Below, piece by piece: positions 12,146 through 24,613 of a DNA stretch of 64,000 bases (the first letter of the stretch is position 1; the number at the start of each line of letters is the position of its first letter). The translations under genes and the position numbers were made by a program. A model generated the notes under the pieces. The model was not told the origin of the DNA. It worked only from the letters and a program-made list of their open reading frames with translations, and did not search any database. The DNA is from Tepidiphilus margaritifer DSM 15129 (GTDB lineage: Bacteria > Pseudomonadota > Gammaproteobacteria > Burkholderiales > Rhodocyclaceae): contig NZ_AUDR01000017.1 of the NCBI RefSeq assembly GCF_000425565.1, positions 83,500 to 147,499 on the forward strand. The letters are read 5' to 3'.

Positions 12146-12156
<11 letters not shown>
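11251..12156 (+). CDS. AEC (auxin efflux carrier) family transporter
   Basis: 301-residue integral membrane protein with about ten hydrophobic segments in two repeats of five. The family exports or exchanges organic anions such as malate; the substrate here is unknown. Family-like features are the conserved [10 protein letters not shown] near the N terminus, [15 protein letters not shown] in the middle and [20 protein letters not shown] near the end. The start at 11251 follows GAGAGGA at a 6-nt spacing; an in-frame ATG at 11221 has no ribosome site. Its 3' end overlaps the proB stop by 11 nt (convergent). Confidence 0.85.
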
Positions 12157-14402
<2,246 letters not shown>

Positions 14403-14428
14403 TCAGGCCGCAGCAGCGGCGCAGTGAA

Positions 14429-14692
14429 TCAGGCTTCGAGCGGCCGGATGGTGACGTAGCGGCGCTGCTTCGGACCTTTGACGGTGAATTCGACGATACC
14501 GTCTTTCAGGGCGAAGAGCGTGTAGTCGCGCCCGACGCCGACGTTGTCGCCGGCGTGGAACTGGGTGCCGCGTTGCCGCACGATGATGTTGCCGGCGATC
14601 ACGAATTGGCCGCCGTAGCGCTTCACGCCGAGCCGTTTCGATTCGGAGTCGCGGCCGTTACGGGAACTGCCGCCCGCTTTTTTGTGTGCCAT
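14429..14692 (-). CDS. rpmA: 50S ribosomal protein L27
   Basis: 87 residues, very basic N terminus ([20 protein letters not shown]) that reaches toward the peptidyl-transferase centre, then [22 protein letters not shown] and [17 protein letters not shown], all diagnostic of L27. No N-terminal extension requiring cleavage, in contrast to Firmicutes. Lies 24 nt after rplU on the minus strand. Confidence 0.98.
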   Translation of the reverse strand: MAHKKAGGSSRNGRDSESKRLGVKRYGGQFVIAGNIIVRQRGTQFHAGDNVGVGRDYTLFALKDGIVEFTVKGPKQRRYVTIRPLEA

Positions 14693-14716
14693 GGTCGTTG
14701 TCCTCGCGCAATGGGA

Positions 14717-15028
14717 TCAGGCTTCGATCGCCTGAATGTGCAATTCGGTGTAATTCTGCCGGTGGCCTTGGTGCTTTTGGTAGTGCTTGCGGCGACGCAT
14801 CTTGAAGATGCGCACTTTGGGGTGCCGGCCGTGGGCGACGACCGTGGCCTTCACGCGTGCACCTTCGAGCACGGGTGTGCCGATTTTCACCGAATCACCT
14901 TCACCGGCCATCAGGACCTGGTCCAGGGAAATTTCGGCGCCCACTTCAGCAGGTATCTGTTCTACTTTGATCTTTTCGCCGACGGTGACGCGATACTGCT
15001 TGCCGCCGGTTTTTATGACCGCGTACAT
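14717..15028 (-). CDS. rplU: 50S ribosomal protein L21
   Basis: 103 residues, starting [20 protein letters not shown] and ending [20 protein letters not shown]..., the classic L21 sequence. First gene of rplU-rpmA-obgE-proB. A GGAG ribosome site lies before the ATG. A much longer in-frame extension upstream is not credible because it would run through the promoter and antisense to the amidotransferase gene. Confidence 0.98.
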   Translation of the reverse strand: MYAVIKTGGKQYRVTVGEKIKVEQIPAEVGAEISLDQVLMAGEGDSVKIGTPVLEGARVKATVVAHGRHPKVRIFKMRRRKHYQKHQGHRQNYTELHIQAIEA

Positions 15029-15065
15029 GGCGCTGCTCCGAAAAAAGGGTATGAGAGAACATGAA

Positions 15066-15094
15066 ATTATAACGACGGGTAGGAACATGGTCAA
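15066..15094 (-). promoter_or_regulatory. strong sigma-70 promoter of rplU operon
   Basis: On the minus strand, TTGACC (15094-15089), 17 nt, TATAAT (15071-15066): 5/6 and 6/6 matches with optimal spacing. Transcription would begin about 30 nt before rplU. Confidence 0.88.
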
Positions 15095-15160
15095 GCAAGG
15101 TTTCGTCTGCGTTAGACTATCGCACGTCGAACCCCTGATTCGTGCTTGCGAGGTCTGTCC

Positions 15161-15952
15161 ATGTGCCAGCTGCTCGGCATGAACTGCAACGTTCCCACTG
15201 ATATCTGCTTTTCCTTCACCGGGTTTCGCGCGCGGGGCGGACGCACCGACCACCATCGCGACGGCTGGGGGATCGCCTTTTTCGAAGGCCGCGGCGTGCG
15301 CGTCTTCCTCGATCCACAGCCGAGCGCCGATTCGCCGATTGCCGAGCTCGTACGTCATTATCCCATCCGTTCGCTCAACGTGATCGCCCACATCCGCAAG
15401 GCCACGCAAGGGGTGGTGCGGTTGGAGAACACGCACCCTTTCGTGCGCGAGCTGTGGGGACGCTATTGGGTGTTCGCGCACAATGGCAATCTTCTCGACT
15501 ATGCGCCTCGTTTGAACGGACGTTTCCTGCCGGTGGGGGATACCGATTCGGAACGGGCGTTCTGCCACCTGCTCGATACCTTGGCGCGGCGTTTCCCCGA
15601 TGGACCACCGGCACCGGCAGCGCTTTTCGCCACGCTGGGCGAGACGGTACGGCAGATCGCCGGCCACGGGGAATTCAATTTCCTGCTCTCCAACGGCGAG
15701 CGGCTCTACGCGCACGCCTCGACCCGCCTGTGCCATCTCGTGCGGCAGGCGCCCTTTGCTGCGGCGCATCTGTGCGACGAGGACCTGACGATGGACTTCA
15801 GCGAGGTGACCACGCCTCGGGATCGCGTGGCGGTGATCGCTACCACGCCGCTCACCGACAACGAAACCTGGACCCCGATTCCGCCGGGAACGCTGGTGAG
15901 CTTTTACGAGGGGGCGGTGGAGGAAGTGCAGGCTTGTACTCTGGGAAAATGA
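15161..15952 (+). CDS. class II glutamine amidotransferase (YafJ-like)
   Basis: 263 residues consisting only of an N-terminal-nucleophile glutaminase domain. Cys2 ([10 protein letters not shown]) is the expected nucleophile, which fixes the start at 15161 rather than the in-frame ATG at 15146. Other family signs are [46 protein letters not shown] and [13 protein letters not shown]. The partner or acceptor substrate is not known for this group. Divergent from rplU; no confident promoter was seen on this strand. Confidence 0.85.
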   Translation: MCQLLGMNCNVPTDICFSFTGFRARGGRTDHHRDGWGIAFFEGRGVRVFLDPQPSADSPIAELVRHYPIRSLNVIAHIRKATQGVVRLENTHPFVRELWGRYWVFAHNGNLLDYAPRLNGRFLPVGDTDSERAFCHLLDTLARRFPDGPPAPAALFATLGETVRQIAGHGEFNFLLSNGERLYAHASTRLCHLVRQAPFAAAHLCDEDLTMDFSEVTTPRDRVAVIATTPLTDNETWTPIPPGTLVSFYEGAVEEVQACTLGK

Positions 15953-16000
15953 TAAAGTCCGTGCTCATCGATCCCAGGCAGTAACGATGATCATCCTGCA

Positions 16001-16507
16001 ATGACTTATAAATCTCATTTGCTCTGGGCCGTGCTGGCCGGGAGTGCCTCGTGGGCGGCGGTGCAGGTGGTGCCGCTGCCGGTCGTGGGGATTTTGCCCG
16101 TGGGCGGCGTGAGCGAGTTCGCCCAGTGGATGGCGGCGGCGGTGATCGGGGGGCTCTTTCCCGACGTGGATCATCCCCATTCTCGTATGGGGCGGGCGAT
16201 GCCGCTCGTTTCATGGCTGGTGCGCTGCATTGCGGGGCATCGGGGGTTGACGCATTCGCTGGCGTTTCTGGCGTTGGTGGGCGGAGGGCTTTTTTGTTTC
16301 GTGTCGATGCCGATCGGCCTGGGGTTCGCAGCGGGCTATGCCTCGCATCTCTTCGGTGATTTTCTCACCGATGGTGGTATCCCTCTATTCTGGCCGTGGC
16401 GCCGGCGGCTGGGCTTTCGTCTCTTCGCCAACGGCGGGTTCGCCGAGGCGGCCTTGAACGTGGTGGCGAGCAGTGCGGCCTTCTATGCTTGGTGGCACTT
16501 GCATTGA
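16001..16507 (+). CDS. YdjM-type membrane-bound metal-dependent hydrolase family protein
   Basis: 168 residues with about four membrane segments. The motifs FPDVDHPHSRMGR and CIAGHRGLTHSLAF match the histidine/aspartate motifs of the YdjM (DUF457, LexA-regulated inner membrane) family; the activity is not established. No LexA box was seen in the 48-base gap before it. It sits 17 nt before the RDD-family gene, so the two are probably cotranscribed. Confidence 0.8.
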   Translation: MTYKSHLLWAVLAGSASWAAVQVVPLPVVGILPVGGVSEFAQWMAAAVIGGLFPDVDHPHSRMGRAMPLVSWLVRCIAGHRGLTHSLAFLALVGGGLFCFVSMPIGLGFAAGYASHLFGDFLTDGGIPLFWPWRRRLGFRLFANGGFAEAALNVVASSAAFYAWWHLH

Positions 16508-16524
16508 CGCATTCGGAGCGACAT

Positions 16525-16968
16525 ATGGAAAACGAGGAACGCAAGACCGTGGCGGTGCTCGCGCCGCTGCCACGGCGGCTGGCTTCCGCCCTCTACGAGC
16601 TCCTGCTGCTGGGGGGGATCGTGGGGGTCGGATTCATGCTGCCGTGGATCCTGGTCGGGACGCTCTGGGGAAAGATCGCCGCCGGCGGTTGGCTTTTTCT
16701 CCACCTTTTCCTGCTGTTGGGCGCCTATTTCGTCGGCTGCTGGTGGCGCCTGGGGGCGACGCTGGCGATGCAGACCTGGCGCTTGCGCGTGGTGACCCCT
16801 GAGGGGATACCGCCGCGCCTGGGGCAGTGCTCGTGGCGCTATGTGCTCTGCTGGCCTTCGTGGCTGACGGGGCTTGGGGTGCTGTGGGCCTTGGTCGATG
16901 CCGAGGGACAATTCTTGCATGACCGGTTGGCCGGCACGCGAGTCGTGCTGCTGCCGCCGAAACGATGA
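16525..16968 (+). CDS. RDD family membrane protein
   Basis: 147 residues. RDD-type features: the basic LPRRLASALYELLLL start, two hydrophobic segments (about 25-45 and 50-68), then a conserved block WRLGATLAMQTWRLRVVTPEG and a third hydrophobic stretch (about 108-122). It ends with the usual FLHDRLAGTRVV motif. Function of most RDD proteins is unknown; some are Na+/H+ antiporters. The start at 16525 is taken because it begins the hydrophilic lead typical of the family. It is followed by pepN after 10 nt. Confidence 0.82.
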   Translation: MENEERKTVAVLAPLPRRLASALYELLLLGGIVGVGFMLPWILVGTLWGKIAAGGWLFLHLFLLLGAYFVGCWWRLGATLAMQTWRLRVVTPEGIPPRLGQCSWRYVLCWPSWLTGLGVLWALVDAEGQFLHDRLAGTRVVLLPPKR

Positions 16969-16978
16969 GGAACGAACC

Positions 16979-19747
16979 ATGACGGAACATCTGATCCGAC
17001 GCGAGGACTATCGGCCGCCGCAGTGGTCGGTGCGCGAGGCGTGGCTTTCTTTCGCGCTCGACGAGGAGGCGACCGAGGTGCGGGCGCGGCTGCACTGCGT
17101 GCGCGGGGAGGGGGTGAGCGAAGAGGAGCCGATCGTGCTCGATGCCGAGGAGCTCGAGCTCGTTTCGGTGACGCTCGACGGCGAGCCGCTTTCGCCGCAG
17201 TCCGGGCCGGGGGGGCGCGGGTTCGTGTATGACGAGTCGGGCCTGCGCCTCCATGGCGCGCGCGGGCCCGAGGCGTGGGTGGAAACGGTGGTGCGCATTC
17301 ATCCGGCGCGCAACACGGCGCTCTCGGGGCTGTACCGCTCGGGCACGGGCCTCTTCACGCAGTGCGAGGCGCAGGGGTTTCGTCGCATCACGCCGTTTCC
17401 CGATCGCCCCGACGTGATGGCGCGCTTTCACGTGACGCTGGAGGCGGACGAGGCGCGCTATCCGGTGCTGCTCAGCAACGGCAATCTGCGGGAGACGGCG
17501 CGCTTGCCCGGCGGACGGCATCGGGCGGTATGGGTCGATCCCTTCCCCAAGCCGAGCTATCTCTTCGCGCTGGTGGCGGCCGACCTGCAGGCGCTCGAGC
17601 GGGAAGTGGGGCTGGCCGATGGGCGTCGCGCCTTGCTGCAGGTGTGGGTCAAACCCGAGCATCTGCCGCGAGCGGGTTGGGCGCTGGAGTCGCTCGAGGC
17701 GGCGCTGCGCTGGGACGAGCGACGCTTCGGCCGCGTGTTGGATCTGGACCGCTACATGATCGTGGCGGTGTCGGATTTCAACATGGGGGCGATGGAGAAC
17801 AAGGGGCTCAACATCTTCAACACGAAATACGTGCTGGCGAGCCCCGAGACGGCCACCGATGCGGACTATGCCGCCGTGCAAGCCGTGGTAGGGCACGAGT
17901 ATTTCCACAACTGGACGGGAAACCGCATCACCTGCCGCGACTGGTTCCAGCTTACCTTGAAAGAAGGGCTCACGGTGTTCCGCGAGCAGGAGTTCAGTGC
18001 CGACCAGCTGGCCCAGGCCGTGGGGCCCGAGCGAGCGGATTCGGCCCGGGCGGTGAAACGCATCGAGGATGTGCAGACGTTGCGCACGGCGCAGTTTCCC
18101 GAAGACGAGGGGCCGATGGCGCATCCCATTCGTCCGCAGGCTTACCGGGCGATCGACAATTTCTACACCGCCACCGTGTATGAAAAGGGCGCCGAAGTGA
18201 TCCGGCTGCTGCACACGTTGTTGGGGGAAAAAGGCTTTCGCGCCGGGATGGATCGTTACTTCGAGCGCTACGATGGCCAAGCGGTGACCTGCGAGGACTT
18301 CGTCGCAGCGATGGCCGAGGCGAACGGCGTCGACCTGGCGCCGTTTTTGCGCTGGTACGAACAGGCAGGGACCCCGCGGCTGGTGGTCGAGGAGGACTGG
18401 GACAGCGACGCAGGGCGCTACACGCTGCGTCTGCGGCAATTCACCCCACCCACGCCAGGACAGCCGGAGAAAGGGCCGGTGATCCTGCCCGTCCGCCTAG
18501 GGCTGCTCGGCATCGATGGGCGAGATTTGCCGCTCGTGCTCGCCGACGAGCGCGATGCCGTACCCGCACCCGAAGCCCCTTCGCGCGCAGGGATGCGGCC
18601 GATCGCGCCACGCGATTCCGCCGTGGGGGCGACGACCCGCCTCTTCACCCTGACCGACGAGGCGCTCACGCTCGAATTCATCGGTCTGCCGCCGGGGCCG
18701 AAGCCGGTGCCTTCGCTGCTGCGGGGGTTCTCGGCGCCGGTGCGCCTGGTGTTCGAGGAGCCGGACGAGGCACTGCGCCATCGCATGGCGTACGATTCGG
18801 ACGCCTTCAACCGATGGGATGCGGCGCAGAGCTGGGCGCAGCGCCAGGTGCTGCGGCTGGCCCGAGGCGAAACCGAAACGCTGGACGAGACCTTCGTCAC
18901 CGCTTGGAAACAGCTGCTCGCCGATGAATCGCTCGATGCGATGTTCCGCGTCAAGGCCGCGGCATTGCCCGGTGAGCGCTGGCTGCTGGAGGCGATGACG
19001 CCGGCCGATCCGGTGCGCCTGCGTACTGCGCTGGTGTGGGCCTCGATCGACCTTGCCCGGGCTGGACGCGATCTGTGGCCGCGCTGGTGGGATTCCGGAG
19101 CCGCTCGCCCCTACCGCTACGATCCGCTGGAAGCAGGCCGGCGTGCGCTCGCCGCATTTGCCTGGCGCATGGAGGCGCTGCTAGGTGAGGACGAACGCTG
19201 CTCGCGCACGTTTGCCGCCGCCGACAATCTCACCGAGCGGCTGGCGGCGCTCGATGCCGCGCTCGCGCACCCCGACGAGGCGCTGGGCGAGGCGCTGCTC
19301 GCCGCCTTCGAGTCGCGCTATGCCGAAGACGATCTGGTGCTCGACAAGTGGTTCGCCCGCCAGGCGATGCGCTGGTCCTGGCATGGTGCTCCGGGGGCAG
19401 TGCTCGCGCGCGTGCAGCGTTTGACCGAGCATCGGGCGTTTCGCTGGACCAACCCGAACAAGGTCTATGCTCTGGTACTCAACTTCTTCGCCAACAATCT
19501 CGCCGAAGCCTGCGCGGCCGGCGAGCCGGCATGGGTCTTTTGGCAGGAGGCGGTGTTGCGGCTCGATGCGACCAACCCCATCGTGGGATCGCGCCTTGCC
19601 CGGGCGCTGGAGCGTTGGCGGCGTTGGGCCGAACCGTATCGCACTGCCTTTGCACCCGTGCTGGAGGCGACCCGCCGCCAGGTTCGTTCGACCGAAGTGC
19701 GCGAGATCCTCGATCGCATGGCTCAGGGAGAGGTTGGGGCGCCTTGA
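16979..19747 (+). CDS. pepN: aminopeptidase N (M1 family)
   Basis: 922-residue zinc metallopeptidase that removes N-terminal amino acids from peptides in the cytoplasm. The exopeptidase motif GAMEN is at residues 270-274 and the zinc motif HEYFH at 306-310, followed by the third ligand region LKEGLTVFREQEF. Length and domain order match E. coli-type PepN with a C-terminal helical domain. Lies 10 nt after the RDD gene with AGGAACGA before the ATG. Ends just before the cobalamin riboswitch. Confidence 0.96.
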   Translation: MTEHLIRREDYRPPQWSVREAWLSFALDEEATEVRARLHCVRGEGVSEEEPIVLDAEELELVSVTLDGEPLSPQSGPGGRGFVYDESGLRLHGARGPEAWVETVVRIHPARNTALSGLYRSGTGLFTQCEAQGFRRITPFPDRPDVMARFHVTLEADEARYPVLLSNGNLRETARLPGGRHRAVWVDPFPKPSYLFALVAADLQALEREVGLADGRRALLQVWVKPEHLPRAGWALESLEAALRWDERRFGRVLDLDRYMIVAVSDFNMGAMENKGLNIFNTKYVLASPETATDADYAAVQAVVGHEYFHNWTGNRITCRDWFQLTLKEGLTVFREQEFSADQLAQAVGPERADSARAVKRIEDVQTLRTAQFPEDEGPMAHPIRPQAYRAIDNFYTATVYEKGAEVIRLLHTLLGEKGFRAGMDRYFERYDGQAVTCEDFVAAMAEANGVDLAPFLRWYEQAGTPRLVVEEDWDSDAGRYTLRLRQFTPPTPGQPEKGPVILPVRLGLLGIDGRDLPLVLADERDAVPAPEAPSRAGMRPIAPRDSAVGATTRLFTLTDEALTLEFIGLPPGPKPVPSLLRGFSAPVRLVFEEPDEALRHRMAYDSDAFNRWDAAQSWAQRQVLRLARGETETLDETFVTAWKQLLADESLDAMFRVKAAALPGERWLLEAMTPADPVRLRTALVWASIDLARAGRDLWPRWWDSGAARPYRYDPLEAGRRALAAFAWRMEALLGEDERCSRTFAAADNLTERLAALDAALAHPDEALGEALLAAFESRYAEDDLVLDKWFARQAMRWSWHGAPGAVLARVQRLTEHRAFRWTNPNKVYALVLNFFANNLAEACAAGEPAWVFWQEAVLRLDATNPIVGSRLARALERWRRWAEPYRTAFAPVLEATRRQVRSTEVREILDRMAQGEVGAP

Positions 19748-19763
19748 GGTAGAATCCCCCCTC

Positions 19764-19957
19764 ACGTTTCTGGTGCCGCGGCCGGGGTTCTCCCGGCGCG
19801 GTGAAACGGGAAAGCGGTGCGCCGGATGTGTTTGTCCGGCAAAGCCGCTGCTGCCCCCGCAACGGTAGGCGAGTGCGGGCGCGCCGAAATGCCACTAGGC
19901 TTGATGCCCGGGAAGGCGGCGCGTCAAATCTCGCGAGCCCGGAGACCGGCCAGGAAC
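19764..19957 (+). ncRNA. cobalamin riboswitch upstream of btuB
   Basis: The 288-base gap before btuB holds an AdoCbl-type riboswitch. Visible parts are the 5' GTTTCTGGTGCCG arm, GGGAAAGCGGTG, the core GCTGCCCCCGCAACGGTA (about 19850-19867), GATGCCCGGGAAGG, and the 3' B12 box AGCCCGGAGACCGGCC (19936-19951). The btuB start lies about 85 nt further on and no strong terminator is evident, so translational control by masking the ribosome site is likely (inference). Boundaries are approximate. Confidence 0.93.
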
Positions 19958-20035
19958 GCAGGGCGCAGGCGCGTGAATCCGCCTGCGGTGGGCTTTCCAT
20001 TCGGGCCGGCGGGGTGGCCGGCCGAGGGGAATCAT

Positions 20036-21865
20036 GTGAATCGCTTCGTCAAATCTTTGGTGGCCGCGTTGCCGCCTAGCCTGCTGTTGTCGTCTTTTTC
20101 TTTCGGAGTCGGGGCCCAGGAGGCGCTGGAGCCGGTCGTCGTGACGGCCACGCGTCAGCAGACGCGGGTCTCCGAGATCCTTGCCGACGTCACGGTGATC
20201 GAGCGCGAGGAGATCGAGCGCGCGGGCGGTGAGACCATCGTCGATCTGCTCGCGCGTCAACCCGGCATCCAGATGACGCGCAACGGAGGTCCGGGCACGT
20301 CGGCCAGTCTCTTCGTGCGCGGCACGCGTCCGGATCAAACCAAAGTGCTGGTCGATGGCATCCCCATCAATTCGCTCGACCTGGCCGGCTCGCCCCTGCG
20401 TTTTCTCTCGTTGGCTGACGTCGACCGTATCGAGATCCTGCGCGGGCCCGCCGCGACGATGTATGGGGCGGACGCCATCGGCGGCGTGATTCAGATCTTC
20501 ACCCGGCGCGGCGCGCCCGGACTGTCGGCCGAGGCGTTTGCCGGTTACGGTTCGTACGACACGGCACAGGGCAGCGTCGGTCTGTCCGCGGGCAACGAAC
20601 TCGTCCGCTTGCGGGCGGATTTCCAGCAAAGCTATAGCGGCGGATTCTCCGCCATGAAAAATGCTTCCGGGCGTGACGCGGACGACGACGCCTACCGCAA
20701 CCGCGGTGGCACTGCCTCGCTCGTGCTCACGCCGCTTGCCGGCCACGAGATGGGTTTCGTGCTGCGGGAGAACCAGGGGCGAGCCCATTACGACGAAATC
20801 CCACCGACGAGCCAATACAACGACTACGAGGATTTCCGCACCCAGCAGTGGCAGGTCTACACGCGTAACGCGCTGACCGACGCCTGGACGAGTACCTTGC
20901 GCATCGGGCATGCCCTCGATTGGCACAAGTACGTCTCATCCTGGCCCAGCCGACTGCGTACCGAGAACGACGAATACAACTGGCAGAACGACGTGGCGCT
21001 TCCTCTGGGGCGGGCGATGCTCGCGCTCGAGCGCTTCGAGCAGAAAGCGCCGCTCTCGGGTGACTCCTCGAACGAGGAATCGATCGCCATCAACTCAGCT
21101 GTGGCTGCCTGGAGCGCCAACCTCGGGCCGCACCGCTGGCAGCTGAGCGCGCGGCACGACCAGCATTCGACCTTCGGGGGGCAGGATACCTATGCGCTCG
21201 CCTACGGCTATCAGATCGCGCGCGAGTGGCGCGCCTACGCGAGCCTCGGGACGTCCTTCAAGGCGCCTTCGCTCTACCAGCTCTTCGATCCCTATTCCGG
21301 CAATCCGCATCTGCAGCCGGAAAAAGGACGCAACCGCGAAGTCGCGCTCGTGTGGGAACGAAACCAGCAGTCGGCCTCGCTCACCTATTACCACAACCGG
21401 GTAAGGAACCTGATCGACTGGATTCCCACGGATACGTGGGGCGGGCGCTACATCAACGTCGGCAGGGCGCATTTCGAGGGGGTGACGCTCGCCTGGGAGG
21501 GTACGGCGGGCGACTGGCAGTGGCGCACGAGCTACGACTGGTTGCAGGCGATCGACGAGACCACCGACAAACCGCTCGCGCGCCGCGCCCGCCATAGTGC
21601 CACTGCCTCGCTGTGGCGCCAGTGGGGGGCGTGGAATGCCGGCCTCGAGTGGGTCGGCGTGGGACGACGCTACAACGACAAAGCCAAGAGCGACGAGCTC
21701 GGCGCCTACAGCCTTTTCAACCTCGTGGCGAGCTATCGTTTCGCACCGGACCTGAAGCTGGAAGCGCGCATCGATAACCTCTTCGACAAGAATTACGAAA
21801 GCGTGCGTGGCTACAATACGCCCGGCTTGAGCGCCTTCGTGGGGCTGCGCTACACGCCGCGCTGA
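20036..21865 (+). CDS. btuB: TonB-dependent vitamin B12 outer-membrane receptor
   Basis: 609 residues. A signal peptide (hydrophobic core about 12-27, cleavage near GVGAQ) is followed by a TonB box EPVVVTATR, a plug domain with RGTRPDQTKVLVDGIP and LRGPAATMYGADAIGGVIQIFT, and a beta-barrel ending in aromatic-rich strands typical of outer-membrane proteins. It imports cobalamin across the outer membrane using TonB energy. A GTG start at 20036 with GAGGGGA 6 nt before it gives the expected signal peptide; no upstream ATG is suitable. The riboswitch supports BtuB over other siderophore receptors. Convergent with panC, only 10 nt apart. Confidence 0.92.
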   Translation: MNRFVKSLVAALPPSLLLSSFSFGVGAQEALEPVVVTATRQQTRVSEILADVTVIEREEIERAGGETIVDLLARQPGIQMTRNGGPGTSASLFVRGTRPDQTKVLVDGIPINSLDLAGSPLRFLSLADVDRIEILRGPAATMYGADAIGGVIQIFTRRGAPGLSAEAFAGYGSYDTAQGSVGLSAGNELVRLRADFQQSYSGGFSAMKNASGRDADDDAYRNRGGTASLVLTPLAGHEMGFVLRENQGRAHYDEIPPTSQYNDYEDFRTQQWQVYTRNALTDAWTSTLRIGHALDWHKYVSSWPSRLRTENDEYNWQNDVALPLGRAMLALERFEQKAPLSGDSSNEESIAINSAVAAWSANLGPHRWQLSARHDQHSTFGGQDTYALAYGYQIAREWRAYASLGTSFKAPSLYQLFDPYSGNPHLQPEKGRNREVALVWERNQQSASLTYYHNRVRNLIDWIPTDTWGGRYINVGRAHFEGVTLAWEGTAGDWQWRTSYDWLQAIDETTDKPLARRARHSATASLWRQWGAWNAGLEWVGVGRRYNDKAKSDELGAYSLFNLVASYRFAPDLKLEARIDNLFDKNYESVRGYNTPGLSAFVGLRYTPR

Positions 21866-21875
21866 AGCGCGCGAT

Positions 21876-22721
<846 letters not shown>

Positions 22722-23540
22722 TCAGTAGCAGTGTTCCGGGGCGGGAAACGTCCCTTCCTTCACTTCACGCACGTAGGCACGCACCGCCTCCTCGACCGAA
22801 TCGCGGCCGGTGAGGAAGTTTTTGACGAAACGGGCCTTGCGTCCGGGGTAGATGCCCAGCATGTCGTGCAGCACCAGGACCTGGCCGTGACACTCGGGCC
22901 CAGCGCCGATGCCGATGGTGGCCGTGCGCGACAGTTTGGCGCTGATCTCGGCACCCAGGGTGCGCGGGGCCATCTCGATGACGAGGAGCGCCGCTCCGGC
23001 TTCTTCCAGCGCCAGGGCGTCTTCGAGGAGGCGGCGCGCGTCTTCCTCGCTGCGCCCCTGCACGCGATAGCCGCCGAGCTGGTGCACGGCCTGCGGCGTG
23101 AGGCCGATGTGACCGCACACCGGAATGCCGCGCTCGACGAGGAAACGCACCGTCTCGGCCATCACTTGCCCGCCTTCGAGCTTGACCATCTGCGCCCCGG
23201 CGGCCATGAGGGCGGCGGCGTTGCGCAGCGCCTGCTGCGGGCTTTCCTGGTAAGAAGCAAACGGCAGATCGGTGACGACGAAGGCGCGCCGGGCGCCGCG
23301 GGCCACGCATTCGGTGTGATAGACCATGTGGGCCATCGTCACCGGCAGGGTGCTCTTCTGCCCTTGCACAACGTTGCCCAGCGAATCGCCCACGAGCAGA
23401 ACCTCGACGCCGGCACGCTCCAGTAGCGTGGCGAAACTCGCGTCGTAGCACGTGAGCATGGTTATCTTCTCGCCGGCGGCACGCATCTCGGCGAGCCGCG
23501 TGAGGGTGATGGGTCGGTCATCGAGGGGTTGGGCGCTCAT
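22722..23540 (-). CDS. panB: 3-methyl-2-oxobutanoate hydroxymethyltransferase
   Basis: 272 residues; makes ketopantoate from 2-oxoisovalerate and methylene-THF. Motifs: [49 protein letters not shown] segment, and [21 protein letters not shown]. The start at 23540 has GGAGGAGG in front; a longer frame to 23597 lacks support. Upstream panD is not in the window, so beta-alanine must come from elsewhere. Confidence 0.96.
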   Translation of the reverse strand: MSAQPLDDRPITLTRLAEMRAAGEKITMLTCYDASFATLLERAGVEVLLVGDSLGNVVQGQKSTLPVTMAHMVYHTECVARGARRAFVVTDLPFASYQESPQQALRNAAALMAAGAQMVKLEGGQVMAETVRFLVERGIPVCGHIGLTPQAVHQLGGYRVQGRSEEDARRLLEDALALEEAGAALLVIEMAPRTLGAEISAKLSRTATIGIGAGPECHGQVLVLHDMLGIYPGRKARFVKNFLTGRDSVEEAVRAYVREVKEGTFPAPEHCY

Positions 23541-23609
23541 CGCCTCCTCCGTACAACGGGAATGCGGGCGATTGTGGCGCATTTCATCGCGGCGCACAAC
23601 CCGCGCCGC

Positions 23610-24248
23610 TCAGGCGTAGCCGAAATACTCGCGGTGGCTGCGCATTCCGCGCAGGCGTTCGAGCACCAGGGCGAAGTCGCCCGATTCGTGGATGGGGTCG
23701 AGCACTTCCGCATCCAGGATGAACAAGGGGGAGGCGCTGTAATCGTAGAAGAAACGGGCATAGGCGGCGCAGACGTCGGTGAGGTAATCGAGCGTGATGC
23801 CGCGCTCGGCCGCCCAGGCGCGACGCTCGACGCGTTCGGCCAGCGTTTCGGGGCGCGCCTGCAGGTAGATGACGAGATCGGGCTTTGGCAGATTCGCGGG
23901 TACGATCCGCTCATGGATGCGTCGATAGAGGGCGTATTCGTCCGCCTCGAGGTTGAGCTCGGCGAAGAGAGGGTCTTTCTGCAGCATGAAGTCACTCACC
24001 ACGCGCTGTCCGGCGGCGAGCATCTGGGCCACGGACGAGAGCGCCCCGATTCGCTGGAAGAGAAAGTCGAGCTGAAGCGGCAAGGCCCATCGTTCGCGGT
24101 ATTGATAGAACCGACCGATGAAGGGATTGCGCTCGGGCGCTTCCTGCACCAGTTGCAGGGCGAGCGTTTCGGCGAGCTTTTGCGCGAGCCGCGTCTTGCC
24201 GCAGCCGATCGGTCCTTCGATGACGAGGTAGCGGGCCTTGTCGAGCAT
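23610..24248 (-). CDS. deoxynucleoside kinase
   Basis: 212-residue P-loop kinase of the deoxyadenosine/deoxyguanosine kinase family (dNK). The Walker A GPIGCGKTRLA is near residues 12-22, an ERNPFIGRFYQYRERWALPLQ block follows, and the LID region has PDLVIYLQARPETLAERVERR. It salvages deoxynucleosides; the exact base preference is not clear. In betaproteobacteria this gene commonly sits beside panB and folK, as here. Starts at 24248, immediately after the DUF486 gene on the same strand. Confidence 0.85.
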   Translation of the reverse strand: MLDKARYLVIEGPIGCGKTRLAQKLAETLALQLVQEAPERNPFIGRFYQYRERWALPLQLDFLFQRIGALSSVAQMLAAGQRVVSDFMLQKDPLFAELNLEADEYALYRRIHERIVPANLPKPDLVIYLQARPETLAERVERRAWAAERGITLDYLTDVCAAYARFFYDYSASPLFILDAEVLDPIHESGDFALVLERLRGMRSHREYFGYA

Positions 24249-24250
24249 GG

Positions 24251-24613
24251 TCAGGTCGTCCGGAAGGTGAAATAGACGGCGCCGAGCAGACAGCACGCGG
24301 CCCAGAGATAGTCGAGCTTGAGCGGTTGCTTCATGTAGAAGACGGCAAACGGCACGAACACGGCGAGCGTGATGACTTCCTGCATCAGCTTCAACTGCGG
24401 CAGGGCGAGCGCCTGGGCACCGATGCGGTTGGCCGGCACCTGCAGCATATACTCGAAAAAGGCAATGCCCCAGGAAACCAGGGCGGCGAACCACCACGGC
24501 CGGTCGGCCAGATGCTTGAGATGGCCGTACCAGGCAAAAGTCATGAAGAGGTTGGAAGCGGAAAGCAGCAGCGCCGTTTGCAGCCAGAGAGGGAGGTGAG
24601 AGAGCGCGTTCAT
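24251..24613 (-). CDS. DMT superfamily protein, DUF486 type
   Basis: 120-residue membrane protein with four hydrophobic segments (about 10-28, 42-58, 78-95 and 102-118). The sequence pattern LLLSASNLFMTFAWYGHLK... AFFEYMLQVPANRIG... LKLMQEVITLAVFVPFAVFYM...  matches the DUF486 family of the drug/metabolite-transporter clan. No substrate is known. Its start overlaps the folK stop (ATGA) and it ends 2 nt before the deoxynucleoside kinase, so it is embedded in the operon. Confidence 0.8.
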   Translation of the reverse strand: MNALSHLPLWLQTALLLSASNLFMTFAWYGHLKHLADRPWWFAALVSWGIAFFEYMLQVPANRIGAQALALPQLKLMQEVITLAVFVPFAVFYMKQPLKLDYLWAACCLLGAVYFTFRTT

